Shown: in pieces, positions 1 to 8,547 of the stretch
Numbering within the stretch: the first letter of the stretch is position 1
Layout of the letters: each line of letters opens with the position of its first letter
NCBI GenBank assembly: GCA_024236295.1
Contig: JACKKT010000004.1
Span: forward strand, 163,384-227,383
Origin: Kordiimonadaceae bacterium
Lineage (GTDB): Bacteria > Pseudomonadota > Alphaproteobacteria > Sphingomonadales > Emcibacteraceae
Direction: 5' to 3'
DNA: 64,000 nucleotides
Translations under genes and position numbers: made by a program
Notes under the pieces: generated by a model
Told to the model about the DNA's origin: nothing
The model's database searches: none
What the model saw: only the letters and a program-made list of their open reading frames with translations

Positions 1-2
1 CA

Positions 3-3000
3 GATACCTATATTTTTAACATAGGTGATGGCCAGGACGAAATAAATGATGATGGTGGACTTGGAACTGATCGTTTGATTATTCACGGCTATGACTCAAG
101 TGATGTCATTGTTTCGAGAGAGGCCGATTCTGGTTTGGGAATAGACGATCTTTTAATAACATTTGTTGGAACCTCTGACGGGATAAAAGTCTTTAACACA
201 CTTAATAGTACCTATACATCGGAAATTGAAGAAGTGGTCCTTGATGACGATACTGTTTGGACAACGGCTGATCTTCGTGAAATTATCATTAATAACATGG
301 AAACATCCGGTGATGATACAATAGAAGGTTTTGCGAAGGACGACGATATTGATGGTGGTTCAGGAAATGACACGATAAATGGTAATGCAGGTAATGATAT
401 AATCAATGGTGGAGAAGGTAATGACACCCTCGATGGGGGTGGTAATGATGACACTGTATATGGCGGTAATGGTAATGATATCCTTCGCGGTGGTGGAGGG
501 TCGGGCAATGACTCTCTGTATGGGGGGGACGGTGATGATCTGATTTACGGCAGCAGCGGTGATGACTACCTTGATGGTGGTTCTGGCGTTGATACTTTGG
601 ATTATTCATTCACAGGAACTGCTTTTGATTTCGATCTCGAAACCGGAACAGTTTCATATTCATCGACTTCCGAGAGTATACTGAATTTTGAGAATATAAT
701 AGCTGGATCCGGTGCCAATGTTATTACTGGCAATTCAGCGGATAATATTATTGAAGGCGGAGACGGAAATGACACCATTGACGGTGCAGGTGGCTATGAC
801 ATCGCGGTGTTTGATGGTGATATGTCAGAATTTACCTTCACTGCCTCGGATACTAATCCATTTACTATATCCGGACCAGACGGAACAGATACTATTTCTA
901 ATATTGAAGTATTACGTTTTGATGATCAGGATTATGTAATTGTACCGCCAAATCATTCCCCGACCGGCAGTGTAACGATCAGCGGTACGGCGGCAGAGGA
1001 CGAGGTCCTGACGGCGAGCAATACCCTTGCGGACGAGGACGGTCTTGGCACGATCAGTTACCAGTGGAAACGTGACGGCTCTGCCATCAGCGGCGCAACC
1101 TCATCGACCTATACCCTTGTCCAGGCGGATGTGGGTGCAGCGATCACGGTGACAGCCAGCTACACGGACGGAGAAGGAACTGCGGAGAGTGTGACATCTT
1201 CACCGACATCGACGGTTACGAATGTGAATGATGCGCCAACAGGTTCTGTAACGATCAGCGGTACGGCGGCAGAGGACGAGGTCCTGACGGCGAGCAATAC
1301 CCTTGCGGACGAGGACGGTCTTGGCACGATCAGTTACCAGTGGAAACGTGACGGCTCTGCCATCAGCGGCGCAACCTCATCGACCTATACCCTTGTCCAG
1401 GCGGATGTGGGTGCAGCGATCACGGTGACAGCCAGCTACACGGACGGAGAAGGAACTGCGGAGAGTGTGACATCTTCACCGACATCGACGGTTACGAATG
1501 TGAATGATGCGCCAACAGGTTCTGTAACGATCAGCGGTACGGCGGCAGAGGACGAGGTCCTGACGGCGAGCAATACCCTTGCGGACGAGGACGGTCTTGG
1601 CACGATCAGTTACCAGTGGAAACGTGACGGCTCTGCCATCAGCGGCGCAACCTCATCGACCTATACCCTTGTCCAGGCGGATGTGGGTGCAGCGATCACG
1701 GTGACAGCCAGCTACACGGACGGAGAAGGAACTGCGGAGAGTGTGACATCTTCACCGACATCGACGGTTACGAATGTGAATGATGCGCCAACAGGTTCTG
1801 TAACGATCAGCGGTACGGCGGCAGAGGACGAGGTCCTGACGGCGAGCAATACCCTTGCGGACGAGGACGGTCTTGGCACGATCAGTTACCAGTGGAAACG
1901 TGACGGCTCTGCCATCAGCGGCGCAACCTCATCGACCTATACCCTTGTCCAGGCGGATGTGGGTGCAGCGATCACGGTGACAGCCAGCTACACGGACGGA
2001 GAAGGAACTGCGGAGAGTGTGACATCTTCACCGACATCGACGGTTACGAATGTGAATGATGCGCCAACAGGTTCTGTAACGATCAGCGGTACGGCGGCAG
2101 AGGACGAGGTCCTGACGGCGAGCAATACCCTTGCGGACGAGGACGGTCTTGGCACGATCAGTTACCAGTGGAAACGTGACGGCTCTGCCATCAGCGGCGC
2201 AACCTCATCGACCTATACCCTTGTCCAGGCGGATGTGGGTGCAGCGATCACGGTGACAGCCAGCTACACGGACGGAGAAGGAACTGCGGAGAGTGTGACA
2301 TCTTCACCAACATCGGCAGTGACTGCGGCGGCTTCATTGCCAACAGTTACTATATCCGGAACAAGTTCTGGAGAGACTTTGGATGGTACTTCAGGCAATG
2401 ATGTGTTTGGAGGCAGTGATGGTATCGATACTCTTAATGGCAATGATGGGGATGATATCTTCCTCTATGACAATGTTGATAATTATTTTGATAGGATTTA
2501 TGGGGGCCTTGGAACAGATACTATATTGGGTGGATCAAGTGATGATACCATAGGCCTGAGCCTCATTTCCGGTGTTGAAGCGATTAATGGTGGTGCCGGG
2601 TTTAATGTTCTGGAAATTGGACAATATAATACAGTAGATTTGCGTGGGATTTCTATCTCCAATATTGATCAAATAATGGCCAGAAGTGGCTATGCTATCA
2701 CTTTATATGGCAATGATGATGCTAATGTGATTGGTGGTAGTAGTGATTGGGACGAGCTTCACGGTGAAGGAGGCGATGATACTTTCCTTTATAACGGATC
2801 AAATGCTGGGTATGATGATATCTATGGGGGCTCCGGTACGGATACACTTCTGGGAGGATCCGGTAATGATACCATTGGTATCTATAGGATGTCAGGGATT
2901 GAAGTAATTGATGGTGGGGCAGGTACAAATATTATTTCAGTTGCCCAGTATGAGACTGTTGATCTTCGCGGTATCACGCTCACCAACATTGACAAAATCA

Positions 3001-4319
3001 AAGCCAGAAATGATCAGGATATTACAGTCTACGGCAGCTCAGCCGGAGATGTTTTTGAAGGTGACGAGGGATGGGACGAGCTTCACGGTGAAGGAGGTGA
3101 TGATACTTTCCTTTATAACGGATCGAATACTGGGTATGATGATATCTATGGGGGCTCCGGTACGGATACACTTCTGGGAGGATCCGGTAATGATACCATT
3201 GGTATCTATAGGATGTCAGGGATTGAAGTAATTGATGGTGGGGCAGGTACAAATATTATTTCAGTTGCCCAGTATGAGACTGTTGATCTTCGCGGTATCA
3301 CGCTCACCAACATTGACAAAATCAAAGCCAGAAATGATCAGGATATTGTTGTTTATGGCAGTTCTTCAGCTGATGTAATTGAGGGCGACGATGGATATGA
3401 TGAACTCCACGGCGAAGGTGGTAATGATACGATCACTGGTGGATCAGGTAACGATGATATTGATGGCGGTGACGGAATTGATATAGCTGTGTTCAGTGGC
3501 AATATGTCGGCTTATACTTTTACAGCTTCAACTTCTAGTCCATTTACAGTGTCCGGTACGGATGGTACGGATACAGTTTCCCACATAGAAACACTTCGTT
3601 TCGATGATCAGGATTATATTGTAAGTGCCACTCAGACACCAGTGGTGCTAGACCTTGATGGTGATGGGGTCGAACTTGTATCAAGATATGATTCAACTGT
3701 GCTGTTTGATCAGGATGGTGATGGTGATCTTGATAAAACAGGGTGGGTAGGAGCTGATGATGGCTTGCTTGTTCTTGATCGGAATAATGACGGTATTATA
3801 AACAATGGCTCTGAGATATCTTTCATGAATGATCTGGTTGGTGCGACAACGGATATGGAAGGTCTCGTTGCCTTTGATGCAAATGGTGACAATCTTTTAA
3901 ATAGCTCTGATGATATGTTTAATTCTTTCCAGATTTGGCAGGATAAAAACCAGAATGGAGTGAGTGAAGAGGGTGAATTGAAAACACTTTCTGAAAGTGG
4001 CATTGTGGAAATTAGCCTTAACCTTACCTCCACCGGTGAAACTGCTCTTTCTTTGGGCGACAATGCAATTGTTAACCTTGCAACATATAGACGCGAAGAT
4101 GGTTCAATCGGTGAAGTTGGTGATACTGTATTCCAGTTTAATGACTATAAAGAAGCCAATTCACCTATAATTCAGTCTGCAGATATTCTGCGCCAAGCGA
4201 TTAGTTCAATGGTGCCAATTTGTGCCGCTAATCTGGATATTAAGGAGAAGGATATTGTTGAAGCACATAAATTTATGTTAGGAACTTCAAGTTACTCAGG
4301 ATTTATGAAGCATTTATAA
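3..4319 (+). CDS. RTX / Ig-like repeat giant surface or secreted protein, C-terminal part (5' end outside window)
   Basis: The reading frame is open from the first bases, so the gene starts upstream; a TTG at 75 is not the start. The first visible residues (pattern D-x-Y-x-F-x-x-G-D-G-Q-D) resemble the domain that precedes RTX repeats in calcium-binding haemolysin-type proteins. At about 350-600 come nonapeptides of the GGxGxDxLx type, which bind Ca2+ in secreted type I substrates. Bases 972-2317 encode five 92-residue Ig-like repeats, and 2380-3480 further RTX blocks including a 108-residue duplication. Near 3645-4010 are EF-hand-like stretches (DLDGDGVEL, DQDGDGDLD, WQDKNQNGVSEEGEL). The protein ends in a short tail without a recognisable anchor, compatible with a C-terminal type I secretion signal. 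A role as adhesin or matrix protein is inferred. No ABC exporter, membrane-fusion protein or TolC partner lies beside it; the CusC at 56.1 kb belongs to the copper system. Confidence 0.85.
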   Translation, partial: DTYIFNIGDGQDEINDDGGLGTDRLIIHGYDSSDVIVSREADSGLGIDDLLITFVGTSDGIKVFNTLNSTYTSEIEEVVLDDDTVWTTADLREIIINNMETSGDDTIEGFAKDDDIDGGSGNDTINGNAGNDIINGGEGNDTLDGGGNDDTVYGGNGNDILRGGGGSGNDSLYGGDGDDLIYGSSGDDYLDGGSGVDTLDYSFTGTAFDFDLETGTVSYSSTSESILNFENIIAGSGANVITGNSADNIIEGGDGNDTIDGAGGYDIAVFDGDMSEFTFTASDTNPFTISGPDGTDTISNIEVLRFDDQDYVIVPPNHSPTGSVTISGTAAEDEVLTASNTLADEDGLGTISYQWKRDGSAISGATSSTYTLVQADVGAAITVTASYTDGEGTAESVTSSPTSTVTNVNDAPTGSVTISGTAAEDEVLTASNTLADEDGLGTISYQWKRDGSAISGATSSTYTLVQADVGAAITVTASYTDGEGTAESVTSSPTSTVTNVNDAPTGSVTISGTAAEDEVLTASNTLADEDGLGTISYQWKRDGSAISGATSSTYTLVQADVGAAITVTASYTDGEGTAESVTSSPTSTVTNVNDAPTGSVTISGTAAEDEVLTASNTLADEDGLGTISYQWKRDGSAISGATSSTYTLVQADVGAAITVTASYTDGEGTAESVTSSPTSTVTNVNDAPTGSVTISGTAAEDEVLTASNTLADEDGLGTISYQWKRDGSAISGATSSTYTLVQADVGAAITVTASYTDGEGTAESVTSSPTSAVTAAASLPTVTISGTSSGETLDGTSGNDVFGGSDGIDTLNGNDGDDIFLYDNVDNYFDRIYGGLGTDTILGGSSDDTIGLSLISGVEAINGGAGFNVLEIGQYNTVDLRGISISNIDQIMARSGYAITLYGNDDANVIGGSSDWDELHGEGGDDTFLYNGSNAGYDDIYGGSGTDTLLGGSGNDTIGIYRMSGIEVIDGGAGTNIISVAQYETVDLRGITLTNIDKIKARNDQDITVYGSSAGDVFEGDEGWDELHGEGGDDTFLYNGSNTGYDDIYGGSGTDTLLGGSGNDTIGIYRMSGIEVIDGGAGTNIISVAQYETVDLRGITLTNIDKIKARNDQDIVVYGSSSADVIEGDDGYDELHGEGGNDTITGGSGNDDIDGGDGIDIAVFSGNMSAYTFTASTSSPFTVSGTDGTDTVSHIETLRFDDQDYIVSATQTPVVLDLDGDGVELVSRYDSTVLFDQDGDGDLDKTGWVGADDGLLVLDRNNDGIINNGSEISFMNDLVGATTDMEGLVAFDANGDNLLNSSDDMFNSFQIWQDKNQNGVSEEGELKTLSESGIVEISLNLTSTGETALSLGDNAIVNLATYRREDGSIGEVGDTVFQFNDYKEANSPIIQSADILRQAISSMVPICAANLDIKEKDIVEAHKFMLGTSSYSGFMKHL
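972..2317 (+). repeat. Five tandem 276-bp coding repeats (92-residue Ig-like units)
   Basis: Copies begin at 972, 1248, 1524, 1800 and 2076, each exactly 276 bp apart. By eye, copies 2-4 are identical. Copy 1 differs only at its upstream junction, and copy 5 diverges after about 2308. Each unit carries the pattern SYQWKRDG...ATSSTYTL followed by AAITVTASYTDGEG, typical of bacterial Ig-like surface repeats. A hand count of one unit gives about 58 % G+C, against about 42 % in a 60-base sample of flanking RTX DNA. Confidence 0.95.
2751..3347 (+). repeat. 324-bp direct duplication inside the RTX region
   Basis: The stretch starting at 2751 recurs at 3075 with only a few substitutions over about 273 bp, ending near 3023 and 3347. 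A more diverged related block precedes it at about 2420-2740. Each unit encodes an RTX nonapeptide segment plus a linker containing GIEVIDGGAGTN. This is a second, older-looking round of internal duplication, separate from the 276-bp array. Confidence 0.85.
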
Positions 4320-4339
4320 GAGCACTTATACCAAAGACA

Positions 4340-4374
4340 ACCGAAGTGGAGGGTATTTTATTCGACACTTCGGT
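4340..4374 (+). terminator. Stem-loop downstream of the RTX gene, possible weak terminator
   Basis: ACCGAAGTG (4340-4348) and CACTTCGGT (4366-4374) form a 9-bp perfect stem with a 17-nt loop, 20 nt after the RTX stop codon. No clear T-tract follows, so intrinsic termination is uncertain. Apart from this hairpin and the tRNA fragment, the 307-bp interval 4320-4627 shows nothing recognisable. Confidence 0.4.
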
Positions 4375-4541
4375 CTGTTAGCCTGAGAGTTTATTAAAAG
4401 TAGAAAGTACCGAAACAAGCACCGAAATTTGCCAGTCCTTGATATACATAGATAAGAACAGTTAAAATAATTATATAATGAATTCAATAAGATATTAATC
4501 AATACTGGTGTCAATTAATCATACTAAAACGATTAAAATCC

Positions 4542-4582
4542 GATTAGGAATCTTGCGCTCTATCCACCTGAGCTACGGGACC
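4542..4582 (-). pseudogene. Truncated tRNA-Arg(CCU): 5' half only
   Basis: Read on the minus strand from 4582, the sequence gives a 7-nt acceptor strand GGTCCCG, TA, a D-arm with paired GCTC/GAGC, the anticodon 5' stem CAAGA and the loop TTCCTAA with anticodon CCT. After two more bases (TC) the match stops: the expected 3' stem would be TCTTG but TCGGA follows. No variable loop, T-arm or 3' acceptor is found down to 4320. I also looked for a group I intron, known in this tRNA of some alphaproteobacteria, and found neither its conserved core nor a 3' exon. This is therefore a broken tRNA or a recombination remnant. Its 5' end faces the ggt gene. Confidence 0.75.
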
Positions 4583-4627
4583 ACGCAGGGCACTAAGTAG
4601 CACAGGGGATATTTGACTGCAATAGCC

Positions 4628-6409
4628 TTAAAGCTCGTTGTCATAAAGAATGCCGACGGTGCCTTCGCGCCTTGGATCAGCACCCCCCTGAAGGGTACCA
4701 TCCTTCAGTTTCAGTACGGCACTCAGGCCTGATATTTCCCCTTCGGATTCGAACACATCCAGACCGTAATCGCGAAGAGCCTGAATAATTTCGGGCTTGG
4801 CGCGGTTTTTCTCGATCCTGACCTGTTCAGTTCTTGCCACCATGTTCGGCAGGTTAATAGCTTCCTGCGGGCTAAGTCCCCAGCTCATGATCCCGACAAC
4901 GGTTTTGGCCACATAGGAAATGATGTTTCGTCCTCCGGGTGAGCCGACCGCCATCAGGAAATCATTATTTTCATCAAGCACAATGGTTGGTGACATGGAT
5001 GAACGGGGCCGTTTACCGGGCGCAACCGCGTTGGCGATGGGCTTGCCATCCGCATCTACATAATCGAATGAAAAATCGGTAAGCTGGTTATTAAGGATCA
5101 TGCCGTCGGCCATACGGAGGGAGCCAAAATACCCTTCCACTGTAGCGGTCATGGAAACGGCATTGCCGTCAGCATCAACAATCACAAAATGGGTGGTGCC
5201 ATGTGTATCGAGGGTGGCGTCCTTACCATAATCAAGGCTCGCCTGATCATTCTGGTAAGCCCAGGGATCGCCGGCAACAATATTGTCATTGGCATGATCA
5301 CGGGAAATCAGCTTGGCACGGTCTTTGATATACGCATCACTCATCAGTCCTTTAATCGGTACCTCAACAAAATCATCATCGGCGATATACTGGTTATTAT
5401 CGGCATAGGTAATGCGAAGCGCTTCCGCCAGTAATGTCCAGTTCTGCGGGTCTTCTGCACCGGCCGCGGAAAATTGCGGCGCTTCGTTCAAAATGCTCAT
5501 CACCATGGAAACAGAAACCCAGGACGATGGCAGGGCGGAGCCGCAAAGTGTTGTGTTACGATATTTGCTGCAATAAGGGTCCCGCTTGACGGCGGTGTAA
5601 TTGGCAAGGTCCTCAGCAGAAAGAGTGCCGCCATTTGGCATTTGCTGTGCCGCTTTGGCGATATCCTCGGCAATTTTGCCGTGGTAAAAATCATTGGGAT
5701 TATTGGCAACAATTTTTAAAGTTTCGGCATATTCCGGATTTTTCAAAAGATATCCGGTCGGCAGCGGGCTGCCATCGTCTAAGTGAAGATAATCGTAGAC
5801 CTCGGTCGGACCATCTTTTGGATCTTTATAAAAATAGTCTTCATATTCGACGATGGATTCGTGCATACGCGGGGAGACGGCGAACCCTTCTGTTGAATGG
5901 CGAAGGGCAGGGGCAAACAGTTCCTTCCAGGTTAGCCTGCCATGTTCATTATGAGCCATATTAAGAACGGCAACAGCTCCCGGTGCACCAATGGACAGAC
6001 CGCTGTTTTTTGCTTCGGGGAAGGATAGTTTTTTACCGTCCTTATCAAAGAACAGCTCTTTGGTTGCACCCATAGGAGCCTTTTCCCGGCCATTATAAAA
6101 ATCAATTTTCTTTGTTTTGGCGTCATAATAAACCATGAAGCCGCCGCCACCGAGGCCGGAGCTTTGCGGCTCAACCAAACCCAATGTCGCCTCAACCGCA
6201 ACGGCGGCATCAACGGCGTTGCCACCAGCCCTTAAAATTTCAAGACCTGCTTCCGTAGCAACCGGATTGGCGGTTACCACTATACCCACTGCCTTTGGTT
6301 GGGCCGATGCCTGTTCATTGGCGGCATTGCTGTTGCTGCTCGTGTCATTTTGCGAGCAGCTGACAATGATAAATGTGAAAAGTAAAAAGAGTTTTTTTGA
6401 AAATTGCAT
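4628..6409 (-). CDS. ggt: Gamma-glutamyltransferase, lipoprotein form
   Basis: 593 aa. Gamma-glutamyltransferase/glutathione hydrolase cleaves gamma-glutamyl bonds, for example in glutathione, and matures by autocleavage before a catalytic threonine. The N-terminus has a lipoprotein signal with lipobox IVSC (Cys18), so the enzyme should be membrane-tethered on the periplasmic side. Residues about 41-110 carry the family's GGNAVDAAVA and GLGGGGF motifs. The cleavage site and nucleophile are in HGTTHF, Thr405, and GSPGG at 489-493 matches the oxyanion region. Length is usual for the family. It is the last gene of a minus-strand operon behind the FAD protein (18-bp gap) and the Lrp regulator, suggesting control by amino acids. 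A cephalosporin-acylase-like role cannot be excluded from sequence alone. Confidence 0.93.
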   Translation of the reverse strand: MQFSKKLFLLFTFIIVSCSQNDTSSNSNAANEQASAQPKAVGIVVTANPVATEAGLEILRAGGNAVDAAVAVEATLGLVEPQSSGLGGGGFMVYYDAKTKKIDFYNGREKAPMGATKELFFDKDGKKLSFPEAKNSGLSIGAPGAVAVLNMAHNEHGRLTWKELFAPALRHSTEGFAVSPRMHESIVEYEDYFYKDPKDGPTEVYDYLHLDDGSPLPTGYLLKNPEYAETLKIVANNPNDFYHGKIAEDIAKAAQQMPNGGTLSAEDLANYTAVKRDPYCSKYRNTTLCGSALPSSWVSVSMVMSILNEAPQFSAAGAEDPQNWTLLAEALRITYADNNQYIADDDFVEVPIKGLMSDAYIKDRAKLISRDHANDNIVAGDPWAYQNDQASLDYGKDATLDTHGTTHFVIVDADGNAVSMTATVEGYFGSLRMADGMILNNQLTDFSFDYVDADGKPIANAVAPGKRPRSSMSPTIVLDENNDFLMAVGSPGGRNIISYVAKTVVGIMSWGLSPQEAINLPNMVARTEQVRIEKNRAKPEIIQALRDYGLDVFESEGEISGLSAVLKLKDGTLQGGADPRREGTVGILYDNEL

Positions 6410-6427
6410 AATCTGTTCTCCCTGAAT

Positions 6428-8017
6428 TTATTCATTAAACAGCGATTTAAGGATTCGGTCAACAATTGTGGCCATAATTATGGCGCCGCTGGTATAAAAG
6501 CCTGGCCCCCATAGCAGCATGGACGCCAGGTGTATATTTTTAGATCCTAAAAGCCGGAAATTTGCCATATCTACATCAGCCCCCGGCATTTCCGTACCGC
6601 CGCATTTATAGGGTTCGATCAGCCCTTTTGCCGCCATATTTTTAATAAGGGTCGGTTGGGCATCGCTTTTAATATTGCGCTCAACATTACCTGTGGTGTT
6701 AACCAGAATTTTTGTGTTCTCAACTCCGAAATCATGGGCAATAGCATAGGTATCATTCTCATGGTTATAGGTGACGGATTTAACACCCTTAATGATTTTA
6801 AGTCGTCCTGCCTTGTGCAGGGCGAGCAGACGTTCAGCCGTTAAAATCGGGCAGGATGCTTCATAAGTCAGTGTTGCCGTTTCATAATTTTTGCGGAATC
6901 TTTTTTCCTCGTCTGCGCTGACAAGGTGTGCGGCAAAAATATCCCAAAGCTCAAGCCCGGCATCGCCGAATATATCCACCAGAATATTACGTGCGCTGCC
7001 GCTGATGGCTGTGTCCAGATCTTTGGATAAAATTTCCGCGGCCCGCTTATCAACGTCCTCGGCACTTTTACATCCTTCGTATGGCTCAAGAATTTCCCGC
7101 CACGGTGTATCACCACCATTCAGCTCACAGTCTTTTTTGATAGCCGTCGCTATATCTTCAAGTTTAAGGCCGCTATCCGGTTTAATGGAGGAAAGATAGT
7201 CAACGTTGAAATGTTTGCGTGTTACTGTTTTGGTCTTTCGGCTTTTCATTTTTTTAAGCCGGCCGCTGCGCGAACAAAGCACAACATGTCTTTGATTGGT
7301 GCCGGGAATAAATTCAAGTTTACCGTCCGGATTTCGTTCAAACCGGCTACCGGTTCTTTCTGAATAAAGCCGCCCGACGACATCAAAGGCACTTAGTGAA
7401 GCACCAAGTATATGAATTGTTCCCTCCATCGGGATTTTATCCAGTGAAGGTTCATTCAGGTGATCGCGAAAATAAAGCGCATTTGAGCCGGCAGGAGGGC
7501 TTTCATAAACATCCCTGCCCGGGCAGTGTCCGGTGGTCAGGATAACTTTATCCGCCAGAATGTTGCCGTCCTGCCATTGAATACTGACTTTACCGTTAGC
7601 CATTTCTGAAATATCGGTGACTTCATTTGGTATCAGATTGATTTTGATATTCTTTATTGCGGCATTGGTCAGAGTTGTTCTGAAGACATCCTCAAGAAAA
7701 TAGCCGTAATAACGCCGGGATATATTGCCGCGATCTTCAATTTCCGGCAGGGAAACCCCGTCGGGCAATGGCGGGCTTGTGCGCAACCAGTTGATAAAAG
7801 CGCGTCTGTTATCCGGTGTAAGGCAGAGAGTGTCATTGGTGTTGTTCAGAAGATAATCTGCGCATTCATCACTTTTATAAGGAAGTCCAGGGCCGTAAAT
7901 GCCACTGGTTTCAAAAATGGTGATTTCTTCTACCGGATATTTATCCACCAACTGATAAAAAGCGCTGGTCCCTGTAAAACCGCAACCGATCAGAGCAATA
8001 TGTTTTGGGCTGCTCAT
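6428..8017 (-). CDS. YdhS-like FAD/NAD(P)-binding protein
   Basis: 529 aa. The N-terminus has a Rossmann dinucleotide-binding loop, GCGFTG at residues 11-16, then an acidic strand end (FET) and GPGLPY. This arrangement matches the uncharacterised FAD-NAD(P)-binding family of COG4529 (E. coli YdhS/HI0933-neighbour type). A second nucleotide-binding-like stretch, HILGASLSAFDVV, lies near residue 205. The family has no settled reaction; it is generally taken as an oxidoreductase or monooxygenase-like flavoprotein. The start codon overlaps the stop of the upstream Lrp gene (ATGA), so the two are translationally coupled, and ggt follows 18 bp downstream. Context hints at oxidation of an amino acid or peptide-derived compound, but this is inference. 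Confidence 0.75.
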   Translation of the reverse strand: MSSPKHIALIGCGFTGTSAFYQLVDKYPVEEITIFETSGIYGPGLPYKSDECADYLLNNTNDTLCLTPDNRRAFINWLRTSPPLPDGVSLPEIEDRGNISRRYYGYFLEDVFRTTLTNAAIKNIKINLIPNEVTDISEMANGKVSIQWQDGNILADKVILTTGHCPGRDVYESPPAGSNALYFRDHLNEPSLDKIPMEGTIHILGASLSAFDVVGRLYSERTGSRFERNPDGKLEFIPGTNQRHVVLCSRSGRLKKMKSRKTKTVTRKHFNVDYLSSIKPDSGLKLEDIATAIKKDCELNGGDTPWREILEPYEGCKSAEDVDKRAAEILSKDLDTAISGSARNILVDIFGDAGLELWDIFAAHLVSADEEKRFRKNYETATLTYEASCPILTAERLLALHKAGRLKIIKGVKSVTYNHENDTYAIAHDFGVENTKILVNTTGNVERNIKSDAQPTLIKNMAAKGLIEPYKCGGTEMPGADVDMANFRLLGSKNIHLASMLLWGPGFYTSGAIIMATIVDRILKSLFNE

Positions 8018-8472
8018 TCCTCTGACCTTTCAATCAGTACTTCTGTTGTTTCCTTCATGGTTTCAAGAACAATCATTGATTCCGTACTTGTCACTGCGGG
8101 CAGTTTTTTAACCCTGTCATGAAGAAATCTCTGTAGTGCGCTTGTATCAGCGACGCGGACTTTCACCATATAGGAATGGGCGCCGCTGATATGATGAATT
8201 TCCTGAATTTCTGGAAATGTGGAGAGTTTTCTGACAGCATCATCTTCACCATCATAACTCATATCAACGAGAATCAGGGCGCAAAGCTTTGCCCCAACTT
8301 TTATGGGGTCCAATACACCTCGCCATTCTTTAATGATGCCGGATGCAGAAAGCCTTCGTACCCTTTCATTGGCAGTGGAAACTGAAACGCCAACTGCATT
8401 GGCCATTTCTGCACTGGAGGTACGGCCATCTTTCTGAATTATTTCGGCTATTTTACGATCTGTAATATCCAT
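8014..8472 (-). CDS. Lrp/AsnC-family transcriptional regulator
   Basis: 152 aa, the usual length. Residues about 4-60 form the winged HTH: a tri-helical head with recognition segment SVSTANERVRRL, then GIIKEWRGVLDP. Residues about 65-140 form the RAM (ligand-binding, oligomerising) domain, with the GAHSYMVKV segment at 97-105 where Lrp proteins bind amino-acid effectors. It is the first gene of an operon with the FAD protein (4-base overlap) and ggt. Upstream, at 8483-8544, are an inverted repeat and a 30-bp-spaced direct repeat that look like its own operator, so autoregulation is likely. The effector is unknown. Confidence 0.9.
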   Translation of the reverse strand: MDITDRKIAEIIQKDGRTSSAEMANAVGVSVSTANERVRRLSASGIIKEWRGVLDPIKVGAKLCALILVDMSYDGEDDAVRKLSTFPEIQEIHHISGAHSYMVKVRVADTSALQRFLHDRVKKLPAVTSTESMIVLETMKETTEVLIERSEE

Positions 8473-8482
8473 AACAATAAAA

Positions 8483-8544
8483 TTTCCTGATTATTCATAA
8501 TATTTCAGGAAAAATAATTGTTTTAAGTAATATTTCAAGAAAAA
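8483..8544 (-). promoter_or_regulatory. Candidate Lrp-type operator in front of the lrp-FAD-ggt operon
   Basis: TTTCCTGA (8483-8490) and TCAGGAAA (8505-8512) form a perfect 8-bp inverted repeat. In addition TAATATTTCAGGAAAAA at 8498 recurs as TAATATTTCAAGAAAAA at 8528, 16 of 17 identical and exactly 30 bp apart, close to three helical turns. Phased, AT-rich sites of this kind suit the wrapped octamer of Lrp-family proteins. The block lies between the glk stop and the lrp start. Confidence 0.6.
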
Positions 8545-8547
8545 ATT

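Noticed and set aside
212..609. Overlapping minus-strand open frames opposite the RTX nonapeptides
   Set aside because: Their Pro- or His-rich translations are the mirror of the repeated Gly/Asp codons and carry no independent signal.
972..2317. CRISPR array or IS-type repeats
   Set aside because: Units are 276 bp, directly abutting, without spacers and in frame with a protein; they encode an Ig-like domain.
75..4319. TTG at 75 as the start of the RTX gene
   Set aside because: The same frame is open back to base 3 and encodes a continuation of a recognisable RTX-associated domain, so the gene starts before the window.
3..4319. Type I secretion genes to go with the RTX protein
   Set aside because: No ABC exporter or matching membrane-fusion protein is in the window; CusC/CusB/CusA are metal-efflux components by their own motifs.
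4326..4514. 62-codon minus-strand open frame beside the tRNA fragment
   Set aside because: No ribosome-binding site and no recognisable domain; it overlaps the hairpin at 4340-4374.
4320..4582. Group I intron splitting tRNA-Arg(CCU)
   Set aside because: The tRNA breaks near the known intron site, but no 3' exon and no conserved group I core are found down to the RTX stop codon.
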